NCBI GenBank assembly: GCA_028285945.1
Contig: JAPYNE010000063.1
Coordinates: 1-49,677, forward strand
Length of the DNA stretch: 49,677 nucleotides
Direction of reading: 5' to 3'
DNA from: Candidatus Foliamicus numerosus
GTDB taxonomy: Bacteria; Pseudomonadota; Gammaproteobacteria; Steroidobacterales; Foliamicaceae
In this document: piece after piece, positions 49,157 through 49,677 of the stretch
How the letters are laid out: each line of letters opens with the position of its first letter
How positions within the stretch are numbered: the stretch's first letter is position 1
The notes under the pieces: model-generated
What the model was told of the DNA's origin: nothing
Database searches by the model: none
What the model saw: only the letters and a program-made list of their open reading frames with translations
Translations under genes and position numbers: made by a program

Positions 49157-49677
49157 ATGACCCGCCAGCGGCTGGCTGCCACAACCCTGCGGCTGCTGTG
49201 CGGCTTTGCTCTTGCCGCCGCCCTCCCCTTGGCGGCCGCGGCGGCGCAGGAGACCCTGCCCGCTATCGACTCGATCACGGTTGATAAATCGCTTCGCCGG
49301 CTATATCTCATCAAAGATGAAAAAACCGTGCGTTCCTATGAGATTGCGCTCGGGCTGTCGCCCAAGGGCCATAAGCGGCGCGAAGGCGACTACCGCACCC
49401 CCGAGGGCAGCTATCGCATTTCGGCCCGAAAGCCGGATTCGAGCTACATGCTGGCCTTGCAGATCTCCTATCCCAACGCAGCCGACCGGGCGCGGGCGAC
49501 CGAGGCCGGTGTCCCTCCCGGCGGCCTCATCATGATTCACGGGCGCCCCATTCGTCCGGGCCGCGACCGCGACCGCAACTACTATTCATCGCGGGACTGG
49601 ACCGACGGCTGCATCGCGGTCAGCAATTCCGCCATGCTGGAAATCTGGATGATGACGCCCATCGGAACCCCCATCAC
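49157..49677 (+). CDS. L,D-transpeptidase (YkuD) family protein, 3' end outside the window
   Basis: ATG 49157 is followed by a signal-peptide-like region (LLCGFALAAALPLAAAAAQ). The YkuD catalytic domain is visible: IALGLSPKGHKRREGDYRTPEG, MIHGRP with the catalytic His region, and DWTDGCIAVSN containing the nucleophilic Cys. It forms peptidoglycan or lipoprotein cross-links in the periplasm. The frame is open at the window edge, so the C-terminus is not known. Confidence 0.9.
   Translation, partial: MTRQRLAATTLRLLCGFALAAALPLAAAAAQETLPAIDSITVDKSLRRLYLIKDEKTVRSYEIALGLSPKGHKRREGDYRTPEGSYRISARKPDSSYMLALQISYPNAADRARATEAGVPPGGLIMIHGRPIRPGRDRDRNYYSSRDWTDGCIAVSNSAMLEIWMMTPIGTPI

Overview
The window looks like a GC-rich proteobacterial chromosome, most likely gammaproteobacterial. 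The gmk-yicC / rph-rdgB block, ubiA, an MltD-type lytic transglycosylase and the HpnC/HpnD/HpnE squalene route all fit that. No rRNA, tRNA, IS element or CRISPR array was seen. All functions below are read from motifs in the translated sequence; no database search was run.

Layout. (1) 1-5968 is visibly more AT-rich than the rest and looks like an accessory island: a small DUF4258-like protein, an HsdM/HsdS-like fusion whose methylase motifs are destroyed, an MrfA/Hrq1-type helicase with a C-terminal four-Cys cluster, and, convergently, a serine-dehydrogenase-type (ClpP-fold) protease with a 62-aa companion. (2) 6084-9052 is housekeeping: gmk and yicC leftward, rph and rdgB rightward, followed by an AT-rich gap with DnaA boxes. 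(3) 9365-11382 holds an MFS transporter and a TVP38/VTT membrane protein.

(4) 11466-26023 is a bacterial sterol locus. HpnD, HpnE and a COG2907 flavoprotein are rightward. An eight-gene leftward block encodes a LolA-like periplasmic protein, an outer-membrane barrel, HpnC, an SdmB/NSDHL-like dehydrogenase, an SdmA-like Rieske oxygenase, an ERG24/DHCR7-type sterol reductase, a single-chain squalene monooxygenase-oxidosqualene cyclase fusion, and an EBP/EXPERA-like putative sterol isomerase. Together they would convert farnesyl diphosphate to squalene, oxidosqualene and a cyclised sterol, then reduce, C-4 demethylate and isomerise it. A CYP51 C-14 demethylase is expected but is not in the window. 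An RND transporter at 26756-29104 may work with the periplasmic and outer-membrane proteins in export.

(5) 26307-45502 is a thiazole/oxazole-modified (TOMM) RiPP cluster of the NHLP/NHLM type, interleaved with the RND gene. It has two NHLP-leader precursors with tiny Cys-rich cores (RCCC and LCCCGV), a fused C-D cyclodehydratase (ThiF-like plus YcaO), an NHLM export set (HlyD-like protein, C39 peptidase-ABC transporter, second ABC transporter), an amine-oxidase-like flavoprotein, two paralogous proteins of unknown function, a possible third precursor, and an AlkB-type diiron hydroxylase fused to a catalytically degenerate GlnE-like adenylyltransferase. Two genes carry long poly-G tracts, and a 13-bp tandem repeat sits in the 5' region of one precursor. 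(6) 45995-49677 returns to ordinary genes: ubiA, an MltD-like transglycosylase and the start of an L,D-transpeptidase.

A family of dispersed hairpin elements (30495-30590, 45642-45749, 45802-45905, decayed pieces at 15175-15452) combines a conserved ~50-nt core with long perfect arms whose sequence differs in every copy.
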